Source: Peptostreptococcaceae bacterium oral taxon 113 str. W5053 (GTDB taxonomy: Bacteria > Bacillota > Clostridia > Tissierellales > Peptoniphilaceae). From it: 64,000 nt of DNA. Positions within the stretch are counted from its first letter, which is position 1. The number at the start of each line of letters is the position of its first letter. The notes under the pieces were generated by a model. It was given only the letters and a program-made list of their open reading frames with translations. It was not told where the DNA came from and ran no database searches. Shown in pieces: positions 34,164 through 43,812 of this stretch. The stretch covers positions 23,172-87,171 of the forward strand of contig KI259862.1 in assembly GCA_000467935.1 (NCBI GenBank), given 5' to 3'. A program made the position numbers and the translations under genes.

Positions 34164-35789
34164 ATGAAAATAAAATTTTTGGGAGCCGCAGGCGGTGTTA
34201 CGGGTTCCAACTATCTGGTCACCACGAAAAATGTAAAATTTTTAGTTGACTGCGGATTATTTCAGGGGGGGAAAGAAGAAGAATTAAAAAACCAGGAACC
34301 TTTTGATTTTAATCCGGCGGAAATTGATTTTGTAATTTTAACCCATGCTCATATCGATCACAGCGGAAGACTTCCAAAATTAGTGAAAGAGGGATTTCGA
34401 GGACCTATTTATACCACTTTGGCAACTCGGGATCTTTGTGAAATCATGCTCTTGGACAGTGCAAAAATTCAAGAAAATGATGTGGAATGGCAAAATAGGA
34501 AGCGCATTCGTGCGGGGAAAGATTTACTCCAACCCTTATATACGGTAACCGATGCGGAAAATGCCGTACGACAATTTCAAACTGTACATTATTATAATAA
34601 AGAACAATTGTCGGAAGGTATAATCCTTCGTTTTGCCGATGCAGGACATATTTTGGGAAGTGCCATTGTGGAACTTTGGCTTCGGGAAGATGGAAAAGAA
34701 ACAAAGGTTATCTTCTCGGGGGATATCGGACTGCCCAATCGTGCCATTATTCGAGATCCGGATATGGGACTTAGTGCGGATTATTTGATTATGGAGTCCA
34801 CCTACGGAAACACGGTACATCAAACCTATGCAGACAGCAAAAAGGAGCTGATTAAAATTATTATGGACACAGCAGCCAAGGGGGGCACCGTGGTAATCCC
34901 CGCCTTTGCTGTAGGACGTGCACAGGAAATTATTTATCAGCTCAATGAATTTTATGAATATGAAAACAGAGACGGAAGATACCCAAATATTCCTGTTTAT
35001 GTGGACAGCCCCATGGCGGTGGAAGCGACCAAAACCTTTATTAACAACTCCGCCAATTATGGTGAAACAACAAAAGAACTCATTCGAAACGGAGACAATC
35101 CCTTTGAGTTTAAAAATCTACATTATGTAGAGTCGGTGGAAGAAAGTCGTCGATTAAATACAATCAGAGAAGCCCGTGTCATTATTTCCTCCAGCGGAAT
35201 GGCGACGGCAGGTCGTGTACGACACCATTTGAAACATAATTTATGGGATCCCGACAGTGCGGTGGTATTGGTCGGCTACCAAGCCAACGGCACCTTAGGG
35301 AGAATGTTGCGTGACGGAGTGAATAGTGTCAAACTCTTCGGCGAAGAAATTGCGGTACGGGCAAAAATTTATGATTTGCCGGGATTCTCCGCCCACGCTG
35401 ATGAACCTATGCTTTTAAGCTGGGTGGATAGCATGGAGCAAAAACCGAAAAAAATTTTTCTGGTTCATGGTGAAGAAGATCAACAACAACCCTTAAAAAA
35501 AGTTTTGGAACAAAAGATAAAAATTCCATCGGAAATTGTCACTTTAGGACAGGAAGTGGAATTGGAAGGAAAAGAAATCACAAGCGAAAAAGCTGAAATT
35601 ACGACGAAAGACAAAGAAGATTTAAAAGAAATTTGGGGGAAGGTAGAAGTGTTGGGTAAAGAATTATTGGAAAGGAAAGGCAGTATCTTTGCGGAAGAAG
35701 GTTTGGAAGAACGCTATGGGAATATTTATGAAGCCTTGATTCAAATTCACCGTTCCTTAATGGACATTCATATGCATATTGGAAAGTAG
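34164..35789 (+). CDS. MBL-fold beta-CASP RNA metallohydrolase (YSH1/CPSF-like)
   Basis: The 541-residue protein is a metallo-beta-lactamase/beta-CASP enzyme of the CPSF-like branch. Zinc-site motifs are HAHIDHSG near residue 60, GDIGLPNR near 191 and SAHADEP near 410. The beta-CASP part has VVIPAFAVGRAQEI near 244, and the last motifs YQANGTLGR near 372 and VHGEEDQ near 433 complete the RMMBL region. The C-terminal 80 residues are a charged helical extension. Related proteins are ribonucleases acting on RNA 5' ends, but exact activity is unproven. It lies 7 bases before folD. Confidence 0.9.
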   Translation: MKIKFLGAAGGVTGSNYLVTTKNVKFLVDCGLFQGGKEEELKNQEPFDFNPAEIDFVILTHAHIDHSGRLPKLVKEGFRGPIYTTLATRDLCEIMLLDSAKIQENDVEWQNRKRIRAGKDLLQPLYTVTDAENAVRQFQTVHYYNKEQLSEGIILRFADAGHILGSAIVELWLREDGKETKVIFSGDIGLPNRAIIRDPDMGLSADYLIMESTYGNTVHQTYADSKKELIKIIMDTAAKGGTVVIPAFAVGRAQEIIYQLNEFYEYENRDGRYPNIPVYVDSPMAVEATKTFINNSANYGETTKELIRNGDNPFEFKNLHYVESVEESRRLNTIREARVIISSSGMATAGRVRHHLKHNLWDPDSAVVLVGYQANGTLGRMLRDGVNSVKLFGEEIAVRAKIYDLPGFSAHADEPMLLSWVDSMEQKPKKIFLVHGEEDQQQPLKKVLEQKIKIPSEIVTLGQEVELEGKEITSEKAEITTKDKEDLKEIWGKVEVLGKELLERKGSIFAEEGLEERYGNIYEALIQIHRSLMDIHMHIGK

Positions 35790-35796
35790 GAAGATT

Positions 35797-36651
35797 ATGA
35801 CGGAAATATTAAAAGGTAAAGAGGTCGTACAAGAAATTCGACAACGAATTGATCAAAAAGTTAAGAGTCTTAAAGAAAAAGGAAAAATTCCTTGCTTAGC
35901 CGTACTGCGTGTCGGTGTAAATCTCAATGATTTATCCTATGAGAAGGCATTGATTAAAAACTGTAAGGATTTGGAAATTGATTGTAGAGTACGAGAAATG
36001 CCGATCAACTCCGACACGGAACAACTGTTGGACGTAATTGATCGGTGGAATCGAAGTGAAAATATATCCGGAATTTTAGTCTTTCGACCTCTGCCGAAAA
36101 CAATTGATGAAGAAAAAATTCGAAATGCGATTTTACCGGAAAAAGATGTGGACGCAATGCACCCCTTAAATTTGGCTCAAATTTTTCAGGGGAACTTTAA
36201 AAACTTTGTACCGGCAACATCCCAAGCGGTGATGGAGTTTATTCGCTACTATACAATCGATGTAAGTGGAAAAATTGTCGCCATTATCAATCGATCCCTG
36301 GTTTTTGGGAGACCCTTGGCCATGATGTTACTCAATCAGAACGCCTGCCCCTTAATTTGTCATTCCAAAACGCGGAATATATCTGAAGTTCTTAAAAGTG
36401 CGGATGTAGTCGTATTGGCTACAGGGCAAGCTAAAGCCTTCGGAAGAGACTGTTTTACTCCGAAAAGCATTATTTTGGATGTAGGAGTAAACGTGGATAA
36501 TGAAGGAAAACTTTCCGGTGATGCAGATTTTGAAAATTTGAAAGATTATGTAAAAATACTCACCCCCCCAAAAGGAGGAATCGGAAGCACCACGACCGCC
36601 ATACTCTTAGAGCAGGTTGTGGATGCGGCGATAAAACAAAAGGAAGAATAG
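35797..36651 (+). CDS. folD: Bifunctional methylene-THF dehydrogenase/cyclohydrolase FolD
   Basis: FolD interconverts 5,10-methylene-THF and 10-formyl-THF in one-carbon metabolism. The 284-residue protein shows the NAD(P) domain motif SLVFGRPLAMMLL near residue 165 and the C-terminal PKGGIGSTTTAILLEQ near 258. The substrate region reads SYEKALIKNC near 46. This is the variant in which the usual YxxxK spacing of the E. coli-type enzyme is not kept, and similar sequences occur in other clostridial FolD proteins. ATG 35797 follows AGGAAG; the start at 35779 inside the upstream gene is unlikely. Confidence 0.9.
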   Translation: MTEILKGKEVVQEIRQRIDQKVKSLKEKGKIPCLAVLRVGVNLNDLSYEKALIKNCKDLEIDCRVREMPINSDTEQLLDVIDRWNRSENISGILVFRPLPKTIDEEKIRNAILPEKDVDAMHPLNLAQIFQGNFKNFVPATSQAVMEFIRYYTIDVSGKIVAIINRSLVFGRPLAMMLLNQNACPLICHSKTRNISEVLKSADVVVLATGQAKAFGRDCFTPKSIILDVGVNVDNEGKLSGDADFENLKDYVKILTPPKGGIGSTTTAILLEQVVDAAIKQKEE

Positions 36652-36731
36652 AATTTAGAGAAAGAGGAGAGAGGAAAAGATTATTTAGAAAAATTTTTTT
36701 GTTGTCATTTTGAAGAAAAAAATGAATCTAT

Positions 36732-36764
36732 AAAAAATCGGGTTGTTTTTCAACCCGATTTTTT
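36732..36764. terminator. Bidirectional terminator between folD and the PBP gene
   Basis: A perfect stem (AAATCGGGTTG with CAACCCGATTT) has A and T tracts on both sides. It serves the convergent folD and PBP genes; the PBP stop codon touches it. Confidence 0.92.
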
Positions 36765-39645
36765 ATGGTGTTTCCGTATTTTTCTTATTCAAGTATTCCA
36801 AGTATTTTTCAATCAGTTTGGGGTCTTGTCCCTTAAGCAGATTTTCAATGCGTTCCTTTTCGTTTAAAAGATCAAATAAAGCATAGTCTTCCGCAGTGGC
36901 TTTTTCTGTGGGTATGGTGCGGTATTCCCAGTCACCGGGGACAATGCCGTTATTTAGTTCCGGATGATAGGGTTCCGGGAAGCGAACGTAAACCTTTTTT
37001 TCTTTAAAGATTTCCGGCGTAAATTCGCTGGCAAGTTTTTTTAGGGCCGAATCAATTTCCACTTCAAAATGGACATCGTCTATGGTTTTAGGTTCCGTGC
37101 CTGCGACAAAGACTTCTTCCCGGACCGTGCCTCGAGGGTCTTTATAGCTTAGTGCGGAGGGGAGTTTGCCACTGACAGTATCGACCGCTACATGGACAAT
37201 TCCTTCCGGTTCCGTAAAGTTTTTGGCTTCCAATCCTTCGTGCGCTTTTTCCATAACGGTGCGCCATAAAGAGATGGCGGTTAAATTACTCTTGCTTAAT
37301 AAGTTGACTTTCAAATTGTCATTTCCAATCCAGACGCCGGTGCAATAATAAGGAGTAAATCCGATAAACCAAACGTCGGCAGTGTCTTCAGTGGTTCCCG
37401 TTTTTCCGGCGATATCCATAGCCCCCAGCTTTGCCAATCCGACAGTGCCGTCTTTGGCTACGGTTTGTAAGATGTTTTTTAAAATATAAGCCACTTGAGG
37501 ACTGACGACAACGTCTTTCTTTTGAGGATGATCCAAAAGAATTTCTCCGTTGGAGTCTTCCACTTTGGTAAAGGTAATCGGTTCGTTATAGACACCGTCA
37601 TTGGCAATGGCACTATAGGCTGCTGTCATGCGTAGAGGGCTGATACCGTGAGTCATAGCTCCTAATCCGATTGCGGCTAAATTTTCATCATTGACTGCCG
37701 GATCTTCGGTTTTTTCGATAAAGTCGTCATTTTCCGGATGGTCCGTTTCAATAATATGGTAACGTCGCAGATATTCAATGGCTTTGTCGACACCGATTTT
37801 ATCCAAAGTTTTAACAGTTGCCACGTTGCCGCTCATGCGCAGAACTTCTCGTACGGTCATAATTCCCCGATATCCGCCATACCAGTTTTCCGGCCACAGC
37901 TTGCCTTCTTTGTTGTAAAAGGGAACATCGTCAATGGGGCTTGCCGCCGTATAGCCGTTGTCCAAAGCTGCTGTAAAGGTGGCGATGGGTTTAAGGGTGG
38001 ATCCGGGTTGTCTCGGGGAAGTGGCTCGGTTAAAGATTCGAAATCCTTCCTGTTCACGACCACCGATAATGGCTTTGATTTCACCGGTGTGATACTCCAT
38101 GATAACAGCTGCTGATTGGGGTTGGACGGTTCCTTTTTTATCCGGATCGAAATAGTTTTTGGAGATCTTTAAAGAGCCGTCTTCGGAGATGGAATAAAAT
38201 TCTTTATTGCTGTTTAAAAATTCTTTGGAGATTTTCAATCCCCCTTCAATAATTTCCAAGTAAGTGCTTTCAATTTGAAGTCCTCCGATACTGTGGGTGA
38301 CTAAATTTTTATTTTCGTTGGTGGTATAGTAGTCGGCAATATCTGTGGACTTATTGCTGTAAATTTTTAGATAGGGAACGGTGATGGAAAGTCCGTTTTC
38401 GTTTTCGTTAAAGGAATCGGCGGGAATCACCAGGTTTCCGTTCTCATCAAAGAGATTTTCTGCAGCATAGAATAAGATGCTTTGATCTTGTCCGATAATA
38501 TTATTGGCTCCGTCTACAGTCCACTGGATAAAGGGAACAGGGCTTTGTCCGTTGTTGCCGTTTAAATAATCGGTAAAATTATTGAATACATCTTCCAGTT
38601 TGCGTTGCATTTCCACATCGACACAAGCGTGAATTCGAAGTCCGCCGTCATATAAAAGATGTTCCGCATCTTTTTGAGAAAGATTTTTTTCCGACATCAG
38701 TTTTTCGACGACTTGCGTTTTCACTAAGTCCGTGTAATAGGTACTTAGATTGTCAATGCGTTTACGTTGAGGATGTAGAGCGGCTGCCATATCTTCCGCA
38801 ACGGCTTTGTCATGTTCCTCTTTGGTAATTTTACCGAGTTCCAACATCTTATCTAAAACATAGATTCGACGTTTCTCCGGAACCGGATTGTAGATGGCAA
38901 TGTATTTTTCGCCGTATTCATCTACTTCGCCGACAACACGTTCTCCATCCTCCTGACCCGGGAGGTAGAGCTTATATAAAGCGAAGTTGGTCGGACTTTT
39001 GACGGTGGCTGCCAATGCGGCGGCTTCTCCCAAGGTTAAATCTTTGGCGGATTTGGAAAAATAGGTTTCAGCACCGGCTTCTACACCATAAGCGCCTTGT
39101 CCTACATAGACACGATTCATATAAGCTTCCAAAACCTGCTCTTTACTTAACGCTTGATTAAGTTGTAAGGCAATATAAGCTTCACGAATTTTTCGCTCAA
39201 CATTCTGATCTCCGGTTAAGTAAAGATTTCGCGCCAATTGTTGAGTAATGGTGCTGGCACCGCGCACGATAGCTCCGGCTTGAATATTATCCAAAATGGA
39301 TTTGCCAATACCTTGTAAGTCCACACCGATATGGCTGCGAAAACGTTCATCTTCTACGCTGATAAAAGCTTCTTGTAAATACTTGGGCATCTCGCTTAAA
39401 GGGATAATGGTTCGGAATTCTTCGGTTTGAATTTTTTCCAATACATTGCCGTTCTGGTCCAAGATGATTGAGTTTTCATTTAAGAGAGCGTTGATAGATG
39501 ACGGATTCACCTTGGGTGCGGTTCGTGCAATTTGGACGGTGATACCGCCAAGGCTTCCCAAAAGCAGTGCGGGAACCATCAAGCAGGCTAAAATGAGTAT
39601 TTTAACAAATTTTCCAAAGGTAAATTTCGGTTTTTGATCGTTCAT
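36763..39645 (-). CDS. ponA: Class A penicillin-binding protein (PBP1a-type)
   Basis: This bifunctional enzyme polymerises and cross-links peptidoglycan. The 960-residue protein has a short cytoplasmic tail, a membrane helix (about 12-36), and a GT51 glycosyltransferase domain with EDERFRSHIGVD near residue 97 and GASTITQQLARN near 128. The transpeptidase domain has nucleophile S548 in PGSTLKP, SGN near 611 and KTGTTED near 747. A large insertion (about residues 370-500) lies between the two domains, and a charged C-terminal extension runs past residue 860. A consensus promoter lies upstream. It is the only intact gene on the minus strand. The symbol ponA is by analogy. Confidence 0.92.
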   Translation of the reverse strand: MNDQKPKFTFGKFVKILILACLMVPALLLGSLGGITVQIARTAPKVNPSSINALLNENSIILDQNGNVLEKIQTEEFRTIIPLSEMPKYLQEAFISVEDERFRSHIGVDLQGIGKSILDNIQAGAIVRGASTITQQLARNLYLTGDQNVERKIREAYIALQLNQALSKEQVLEAYMNRVYVGQGAYGVEAGAETYFSKSAKDLTLGEAAALAATVKSPTNFALYKLYLPGQEDGERVVGEVDEYGEKYIAIYNPVPEKRRIYVLDKMLELGKITKEEHDKAVAEDMAAALHPQRKRIDNLSTYYTDLVKTQVVEKLMSEKNLSQKDAEHLLYDGGLRIHACVDVEMQRKLEDVFNNFTDYLNGNNGQSPVPFIQWTVDGANNIIGQDQSILFYAAENLFDENGNLVIPADSFNENENGLSITVPYLKIYSNKSTDIADYYTTNENKNLVTHSIGGLQIESTYLEIIEGGLKISKEFLNSNKEFYSISEDGSLKISKNYFDPDKKGTVQPQSAAVIMEYHTGEIKAIIGGREQEGFRIFNRATSPRQPGSTLKPIATFTAALDNGYTAASPIDDVPFYNKEGKLWPENWYGGYRGIMTVREVLRMSGNVATVKTLDKIGVDKAIEYLRRYHIIETDHPENDDFIEKTEDPAVNDENLAAIGLGAMTHGISPLRMTAAYSAIANDGVYNEPITFTKVEDSNGEILLDHPQKKDVVVSPQVAYILKNILQTVAKDGTVGLAKLGAMDIAGKTGTTEDTADVWFIGFTPYYCTGVWIGNDNLKVNLLSKSNLTAISLWRTVMEKAHEGLEAKNFTEPEGIVHVAVDTVSGKLPSALSYKDPRGTVREEVFVAGTEPKTIDDVHFEVEIDSALKKLASEFTPEIFKEKKVYVRFPEPYHPELNNGIVPGDWEYRTIPTEKATAEDYALFDLLNEKERIENLLKGQDPKLIEKYLEYLNKKNTETP

Positions 39646-39673
39646 GGAATTCCTCCTTCAATCTATTGAAATC

Positions 39674-39702
39674 ATTATACCATAGCCTACTGTCCTTGTT
39701 AA
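39674..39702 (-). promoter_or_regulatory. Promoter of the class A PBP gene
   Basis: On the minus strand TTAACA and TATAAT (+ strand 39674-39679) are 17 bases apart, with TG before the -10. The start codon is 28 bases downstream of the -10 box. The promoter is divergent from that of hflX. Confidence 0.75.
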
Positions 39703-39707
39703 CGTTT

Positions 39708-39736
39708 TGTTGAAAATGATGGCTTCATGGTATAAT
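39708..39736 (+). promoter_or_regulatory. Promoter of hflX
   Basis: TGGTATAAT is an extended -10 with TATAAT at 39731-39736. A weak TTGTTG lies 18 bases before it. It shares the spacer with the divergent PBP promoter. Confidence 0.6.
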
Positions 39737-39759
39737 AAATTTGAAAAGGAGAGGAAATA

Positions 39760-41007
39760 ATGGAAAAAGTGATTCTTGCGGGTTTACGATTAGACGATGA
39801 ATTTGAATATAAAATGGATGAATTGGAAGCATTGACCAAAGCGGCGGGTGCTGAAGTTTTGGGGAGTGTGGGACAGCAAAAAAGAACCGTTGACCCGGGA
39901 ACTTTTCTAGGCAAGGGAAAGGTTCAGGAGATTAAGGAATTGGCAAAAAATATGGAAGCGGATTCTGTAATTTTTTTACAGGAACTTTCCGGTTCCCAAA
40001 TTCGTAATTTAGAAAAAATTATTGAGAAGAAAGTTTTGGATCGAACCATGTTGATTTTGGATATTTTTGCCGGACGCGCTACCAGCAGGGAAGGAAAACT
40101 CCAAGTTCATCTGGCACAGTTAAACTATAGACTGCCTCGCTTAATCGGTTTCGGAAACGCCTTGTCCAGAGAAGGCGGCGGGATTGGAACCAGAGGTCCG
40201 GGAGAACAAAAAATGGAAACGGATCGACGCCATATTATGCGAGAGATTGATCATGTAAAGGCTAAGCTTAAAGAAATGGAACGACAAAGGGATTTATTGA
40301 GAGAACGACGAAGGAAGAATGTTTTGCCTTTGATTTCCCTATTCGGGTATACCAATTCCGGAAAATCCACTTTGATGAACGGGATTTTGAGACTAAGCGG
40401 GAATGAAAAGGAAGTTTTTGCAAAAGATATGCTTTTTGCCACACTGGAAACCAGATTGAGGCGTTGTGAGTTTCCTAAGGGAGGACCTTTTCTTTTGACG
40501 GATACGGTAGGTTTGGTGAGTGATCTGCCTACAGAGTTTGTAGAAGCTTTTTCTTCCACTTTGGAAGAGGCGAAAGATGCGGACTTAATTTTACACGTGG
40601 TGGATTGTGCCGGAGCGAATATCTTATTGCAGATAGAGACGACTTTGGATTTGATGAAAAAATTGAACTTAAACAAAACACCGATTTTAACCGTATTTAA
40701 TAAGAAGGATTTAATTGAAGAGGAAAATTTTATGTGGATGCGACAGGAGGGAGAGCATATTCTTATCAGCGCAAAAGATGAAGAGGATATTCGAAGGCTT
40801 TTGAATAAGATGCAAAAGATGTTGGGTAATTATAAGTTGAGTCGTTTTCTTTTTCCATATACTTGTTCCGGCGAAGTTTCCGCGTTGATGGAAATGTATG
40901 CTATGGATTTGGTGGAGCATCGGGAAGACGGAATTTTTCTCTCCTTTGTAGCGGATGAAAGGGTACGGGAAAAATACAAAATATATTTGGAGGAAGTTCA
41001 TGCTTAG
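39760..41007 (+). CDS. hflX: Ribosome-associated GTPase HflX
   Basis: HflX splits stalled 70S ribosomes under stress. The 415-residue protein has an N-terminal domain with DPGTFLGKGKVQEIKEL near 45, the family's glycine-rich REGGGIGTRGPGEQKMETDR near 134 and a coiled coil. The GTPase domain has G1 GYTNSGKST at 196-204, G3 DTVG near 247 and G4 NKKD near 312. The ribosome binding site AGGAGAGG is upstream. The stop overlaps the next gene's start region by 8 bases. Confidence 0.95.
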   Translation: MEKVILAGLRLDDEFEYKMDELEALTKAAGAEVLGSVGQQKRTVDPGTFLGKGKVQEIKELAKNMEADSVIFLQELSGSQIRNLEKIIEKKVLDRTMLILDIFAGRATSREGKLQVHLAQLNYRLPRLIGFGNALSREGGGIGTRGPGEQKMETDRRHIMREIDHVKAKLKEMERQRDLLRERRRKNVLPLISLFGYTNSGKSTLMNGILRLSGNEKEVFAKDMLFATLETRLRRCEFPKGGPFLLTDTVGLVSDLPTEFVEAFSSTLEEAKDADLILHVVDCAGANILLQIETTLDLMKKLNLNKTPILTVFNKKDLIEEENFMWMRQEGEHILISAKDEEDIRRLLNKMQKMLGNYKLSRFLFPYTCSGEVSALMEMYAMDLVEHREDGIFLSFVADERVREKYKIYLEEVHA

Positions 41008-41635
41008 TGTACACAAAGAGGGAAAAGGCTCTTTTATAGAGCAAAAAAGTGAGTTTATCGGTGAGGCGGCACCGGTATCTTCCGAAGAGGAGGCAATGGC
41101 TTTTGTCAATAAAATTCGTGAACTTCATCCCAAAGCCACCCATCATTGTTATGCATATATTCTCGGAGAATCTCAAAATATTCAGCGATTTTCCGATGAT
41201 GGGGAGCCTGGAGGAACGGCGGGTATTCCTATGCTGGAGGTTTTGAAAAAGCAAAACTTAACCAATGTCTGTGTGGTGGCTACTCGCTATTTCGGGGGGG
41301 TTCTATTGGGAGCCGGAGGCTTGGTTAGAGCGTATACCAGATCGGCGATCGTCGGTATTGAAAAGGCGATAGTGGTGGAGAAAGAAATTGCTTCACTCTA
41401 TCGTCTGGCGGTGCCTTATGAAAGCTTGGGAACGGTGGATTATCGTTTGATTCAGGAAAAACGCAAAGAGTCGGGAAGAAGCTATGGAGAAAAGGTGGAA
41501 ATAGATTTATGGATTCCTCAAAGAGATGAAGAGGGATTTATTCGTTCTATGCAAGAGCTTTTTAACGGACAGGCGGAATTAAATGTGATGGATCAACAAT
41601 GGGTGAGTTTGTTTCATGGTGAAATTTTATTGTAA
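41000..41635 (+). CDS. YigZ/IMPACT family protein
   Basis: The 211-residue protein matches the YigZ family: an N-terminal IMPACT domain with FIEQKSEFIG near residue 12, HPKATHHCYAYI near 42, FSDDGEPGGTAGIPML near 60 and RYFGGVLLGAGGLVRAY near 90, then a C-terminal DUF1949-like part. Family members have been linked to translation control and proline metabolism, but the function is unsettled. ATG 41000 follows GGAGG by 6 bases, while the longer ORF from 40955 runs inside hflX. Confidence 0.9.
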   Translation: MLSVHKEGKGSFIEQKSEFIGEAAPVSSEEEAMAFVNKIRELHPKATHHCYAYILGESQNIQRFSDDGEPGGTAGIPMLEVLKKQNLTNVCVVATRYFGGVLLGAGGLVRAYTRSAIVGIEKAIVVEKEIASLYRLAVPYESLGTVDYRLIQEKRKESGRSYGEKVEIDLWIPQRDEEGFIRSMQELFNGQAELNVMDQQWVSLFHGEILL

Positions 41636-41636
41636 T

Positions 41637-41666
41637 TTGGCAGAAAAATTGTTTCTGTGATATAAT
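41637..41666 (+). promoter_or_regulatory. Promoter of nadE
   Basis: TTGGCA at 41637-41642 and TATAAT at 41661-41666 are 18 bases apart and 26 bases before the ATG. Confidence 0.7.
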
Positions 41667-41692
41667 AAATTGTTCATTTGGAGGGATTATCG

Positions 41693-42418
41693 ATGAATTA
41701 TCAAAAACTGGAAGAAGAGATTATCCATTGGCTTCAGGATAAGGTGGCGGATGCCCACGGAAAAGGAGTTGTTTTCGGATTGTCCGGAGGAGTGGACAGT
41801 GCAGTTACAGCCTATTTGAGTAAAAAAGCCTTCGGGGACAATGCATTGGCATTGGTGATTCCCATTGAATCGGATCCGAAAGATGAAGAAGATGCACAAA
41901 AGATTATTCAGGATATCCATTTAAATTATGCCCGGATAGACTTAACGGAAAGTTATTATGCATTTTTGAAAGCTACCGGAGAGTCGATTCATGTGAAAGC
42001 ATCATCCAATGTGAAAGCACGTTTAAGGATGATTATCCTTTATTATTATGCACAAAAGAGTGGATATTTAGTTGTGGGCAGTTCCAACCGATCTGAATTT
42101 AACACCGGCTATTTTACAAAATATGGTGACAGCGCATCGGATCTTCTGCCTTTGGCAAATATTTACAAAACGGAAATTTGGGAATTGGCAAAACACTTAG
42201 GGGTTGTGGCTGATGTCATTTCCAAAAAGCCGACGGCGGGACTTGAAAAAGGACAGACAGATGAGGGAGATTTCGGATTTACTTATCAGGAACTGGACGC
42301 TTATTTAAAAGGTGGGGAAGTTTCTTTTTCGACAAGAGAAAAAATTGAGCGTTTATATCGAAACAGTGCGCATAAACGTATGTTTCCACCGATTTTTGAC
42401 ACAGAATTTTTAAGATAG
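41693..42418 (+). CDS. nadE: NH3-dependent NAD+ synthetase
   Basis: NadE makes NAD+ from nicotinic acid adenine dinucleotide, ATP and ammonia. The 241-residue protein lacks the glutaminase domain, so it uses free ammonia. The ATP pyrophosphatase motif SGGVDSA is at 31-37, VGSSNRSEFNTGYFTKYGD lies near 128 and KKPTAGLEKGQTDEGDFGF near 182. ATG 41693 follows GGAGGG; TTG 41678 overlaps that site. A good promoter precedes it, and yebC follows within 11 bases. Confidence 0.95.
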   Translation: MNYQKLEEEIIHWLQDKVADAHGKGVVFGLSGGVDSAVTAYLSKKAFGDNALALVIPIESDPKDEEDAQKIIQDIHLNYARIDLTESYYAFLKATGESIHVKASSNVKARLRMIILYYYAQKSGYLVVGSSNRSEFNTGYFTKYGDSASDLLPLANIYKTEIWELAKHLGVVADVISKKPTAGLEKGQTDEGDFGFTYQELDAYLKGGEVSFSTREKIERLYRNSAHKRMFPPIFDTEFLR

Positions 42419-42428
42419 GAGTGAGAAT

Positions 42429-43166
42429 ATGTCAGGACATTCAAAGTGGAAAACCATTAAGAATAAAAAGGGAAAAGAAGATGCAAAGAGAGGCGCCATT
42501 TTCACTAAGTTGGCAAGATATATCATGGTTGCGGCTCGTGACGGAGGGGCGGATCCGGAGTATAATGCTTCTTTAAAAGCGGCTATTGATAAAGCCAAAG
42601 CGGAAAATATGCCTAACGACAATATCGATCGCGCCATTAAGAAAGGTGCGGGCGGATTGGATGGACAAAATTATGAAAATATTATTTATGAAGGCTACGG
42701 ACCCGGCGGTGTTGCCGTGTTGGTGCAATGTTTGACGGATAATCGAAATCGTACCGCAGCCGATGTGCGTCATGCATTCGATGCCAGCGGCGGTAATTTG
42801 GGACAAAACGGTTCCGTATCTTTCATGTTCGATCATAAAGGAGTAATTTGGATTCCGGCGGAAGGTTTGGATGAAGAAAGTGTGATGATGGAGGCTTTGG
42901 ATGCTGGAGCGGAAGATTTTTCCAAAGAAGTCGATGTCTTTGAAGTGCTCACTTCCGTGACCGCTTTCAACGATGTACGCAATCGATTAAGTGCCAATTA
43001 TAAATTTGAAAAAGCGGATTTGGACTATATACCACAAAATTATTCAGAAGTAAGCGATCCGGCACATCAAAAGGCTTTGTTCAAATTCTTGGATAATTTG
43101 GAGGATAATGACGATGTTCAAGAAATCTACCACAACTGGGATATTCCGGAAGACTTGGATTTTTAA
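42429..43166 (+). CDS. YebC/PmpR family regulatory protein
   Basis: The 245-residue protein starts MSGHSKWKTIKNKKGKEDAK, the invariant start of YebC/TACO1 proteins. MPNDNIDRAIKKGAGG near residue 58, EGYGPGGVAVLVQCLTDNRN near 84 and DASGGNLGQNGSVSFMF near 117 are all conserved. Members act as DNA-binding regulators or as translation factors for difficult sequences; which applies here is unknown. Its end overlaps the next gene by about 50 bases. Confidence 0.94.
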   Translation: MSGHSKWKTIKNKKGKEDAKRGAIFTKLARYIMVAARDGGADPEYNASLKAAIDKAKAENMPNDNIDRAIKKGAGGLDGQNYENIIYEGYGPGGVAVLVQCLTDNRNRTAADVRHAFDASGGNLGQNGSVSFMFDHKGVIWIPAEGLDEESVMMEALDAGAEDFSKEVDVFEVLTSVTAFNDVRNRLSANYKFEKADLDYIPQNYSEVSDPAHQKALFKFLDNLEDNDDVQEIYHNWDIPEDLDF

Positions 43167-43812
43167 GGGAAGTTTTTTTCTTAGCATTGCGATTCCTCTG
43201 ATTTTGTTGATGACCTCGTTGGAGTTTTTTTCCTATCGAGAAGAGTATTTCCATCATTTTCAACAACAATATCATTTAACCGAGGTGACGGGCAGAAGTC
43301 AAAGAGAGTTGGATTTGGTTTCCAAAGATCTCATTGACTATCTTCGCCATGGAGAGCGGGCTTTGATGGAAAAGCATTTTAATGAACGGGAAATTACCCA
43401 TATGGAAGATGTATTTCAACTGTATCGAAAAGGAAGAATTCTTCGCAATGTGTTATTGATAATCAGTGTCGGTATACTCTTTGCCGCTTATATCGGAAAA
43501 AATTTAAGGATTTTATTGAAAAAGACTTCAAGAGGCTTTTTGTTGATTTGGTTAATCATGGCACTTTTTGCTCTTTGGGTGGTATTGGATTTTAATCGGG
43601 CTTTTGTTTATTTTCACGAACTATTTTTTACAAATGATTTATGGATTTTGGATCCGAAGACAGATTGGATGATTCGACTTTTGCCGGAGAATTTTTTTTC
43701 CGGAATTGTGCTTCGTGTGGGAATTAGCTTTTTGATAGAATTTATTCTGATTCATATTCTATTTTCGATTTTGGGAAAGGAGAAGAGAAATGAATTTAGC
43801 AAAAATGATTGA
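43114..43812 (+). CDS. TIGR01906 family membrane protein (DUF1461)
   Basis: The 232-residue protein has about five membrane helices. A first helix at about 18-38 is followed by an outside region, including ERALMEKHFNEREITHMEDV near residue 83 that is typical of the TIGR01906 family. Function is unknown. Two ATGs, 43108 and 43114, fit the frame; I prefer 43114 for its spacing from GGAGG. It overlaps yebC at the start by 53 bases and deoC at its end by 23 bases, so translation is probably coupled. Confidence 0.8.
   Translation: MFKKSTTTGIFRKTWIFKGSFFLSIAIPLILLMTSLEFFSYREEYFHHFQQQYHLTEVTGRSQRELDLVSKDLIDYLRHGERALMEKHFNEREITHMEDVFQLYRKGRILRNVLLIISVGILFAAYIGKNLRILLKKTSRGFLLIWLIMALFALWVVLDFNRAFVYFHELFFTNDLWILDPKTDWMIRLLPENFFSGIVLRVGISFLIEFILIHILFSILGKEKRNEFSKND

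Noticed and set aside
37738..38115. 125-residue + strand ORF within the class A PBP gene
   Set aside because: It is antisense to conserved transpeptidase sequence and has no ribosome binding site.
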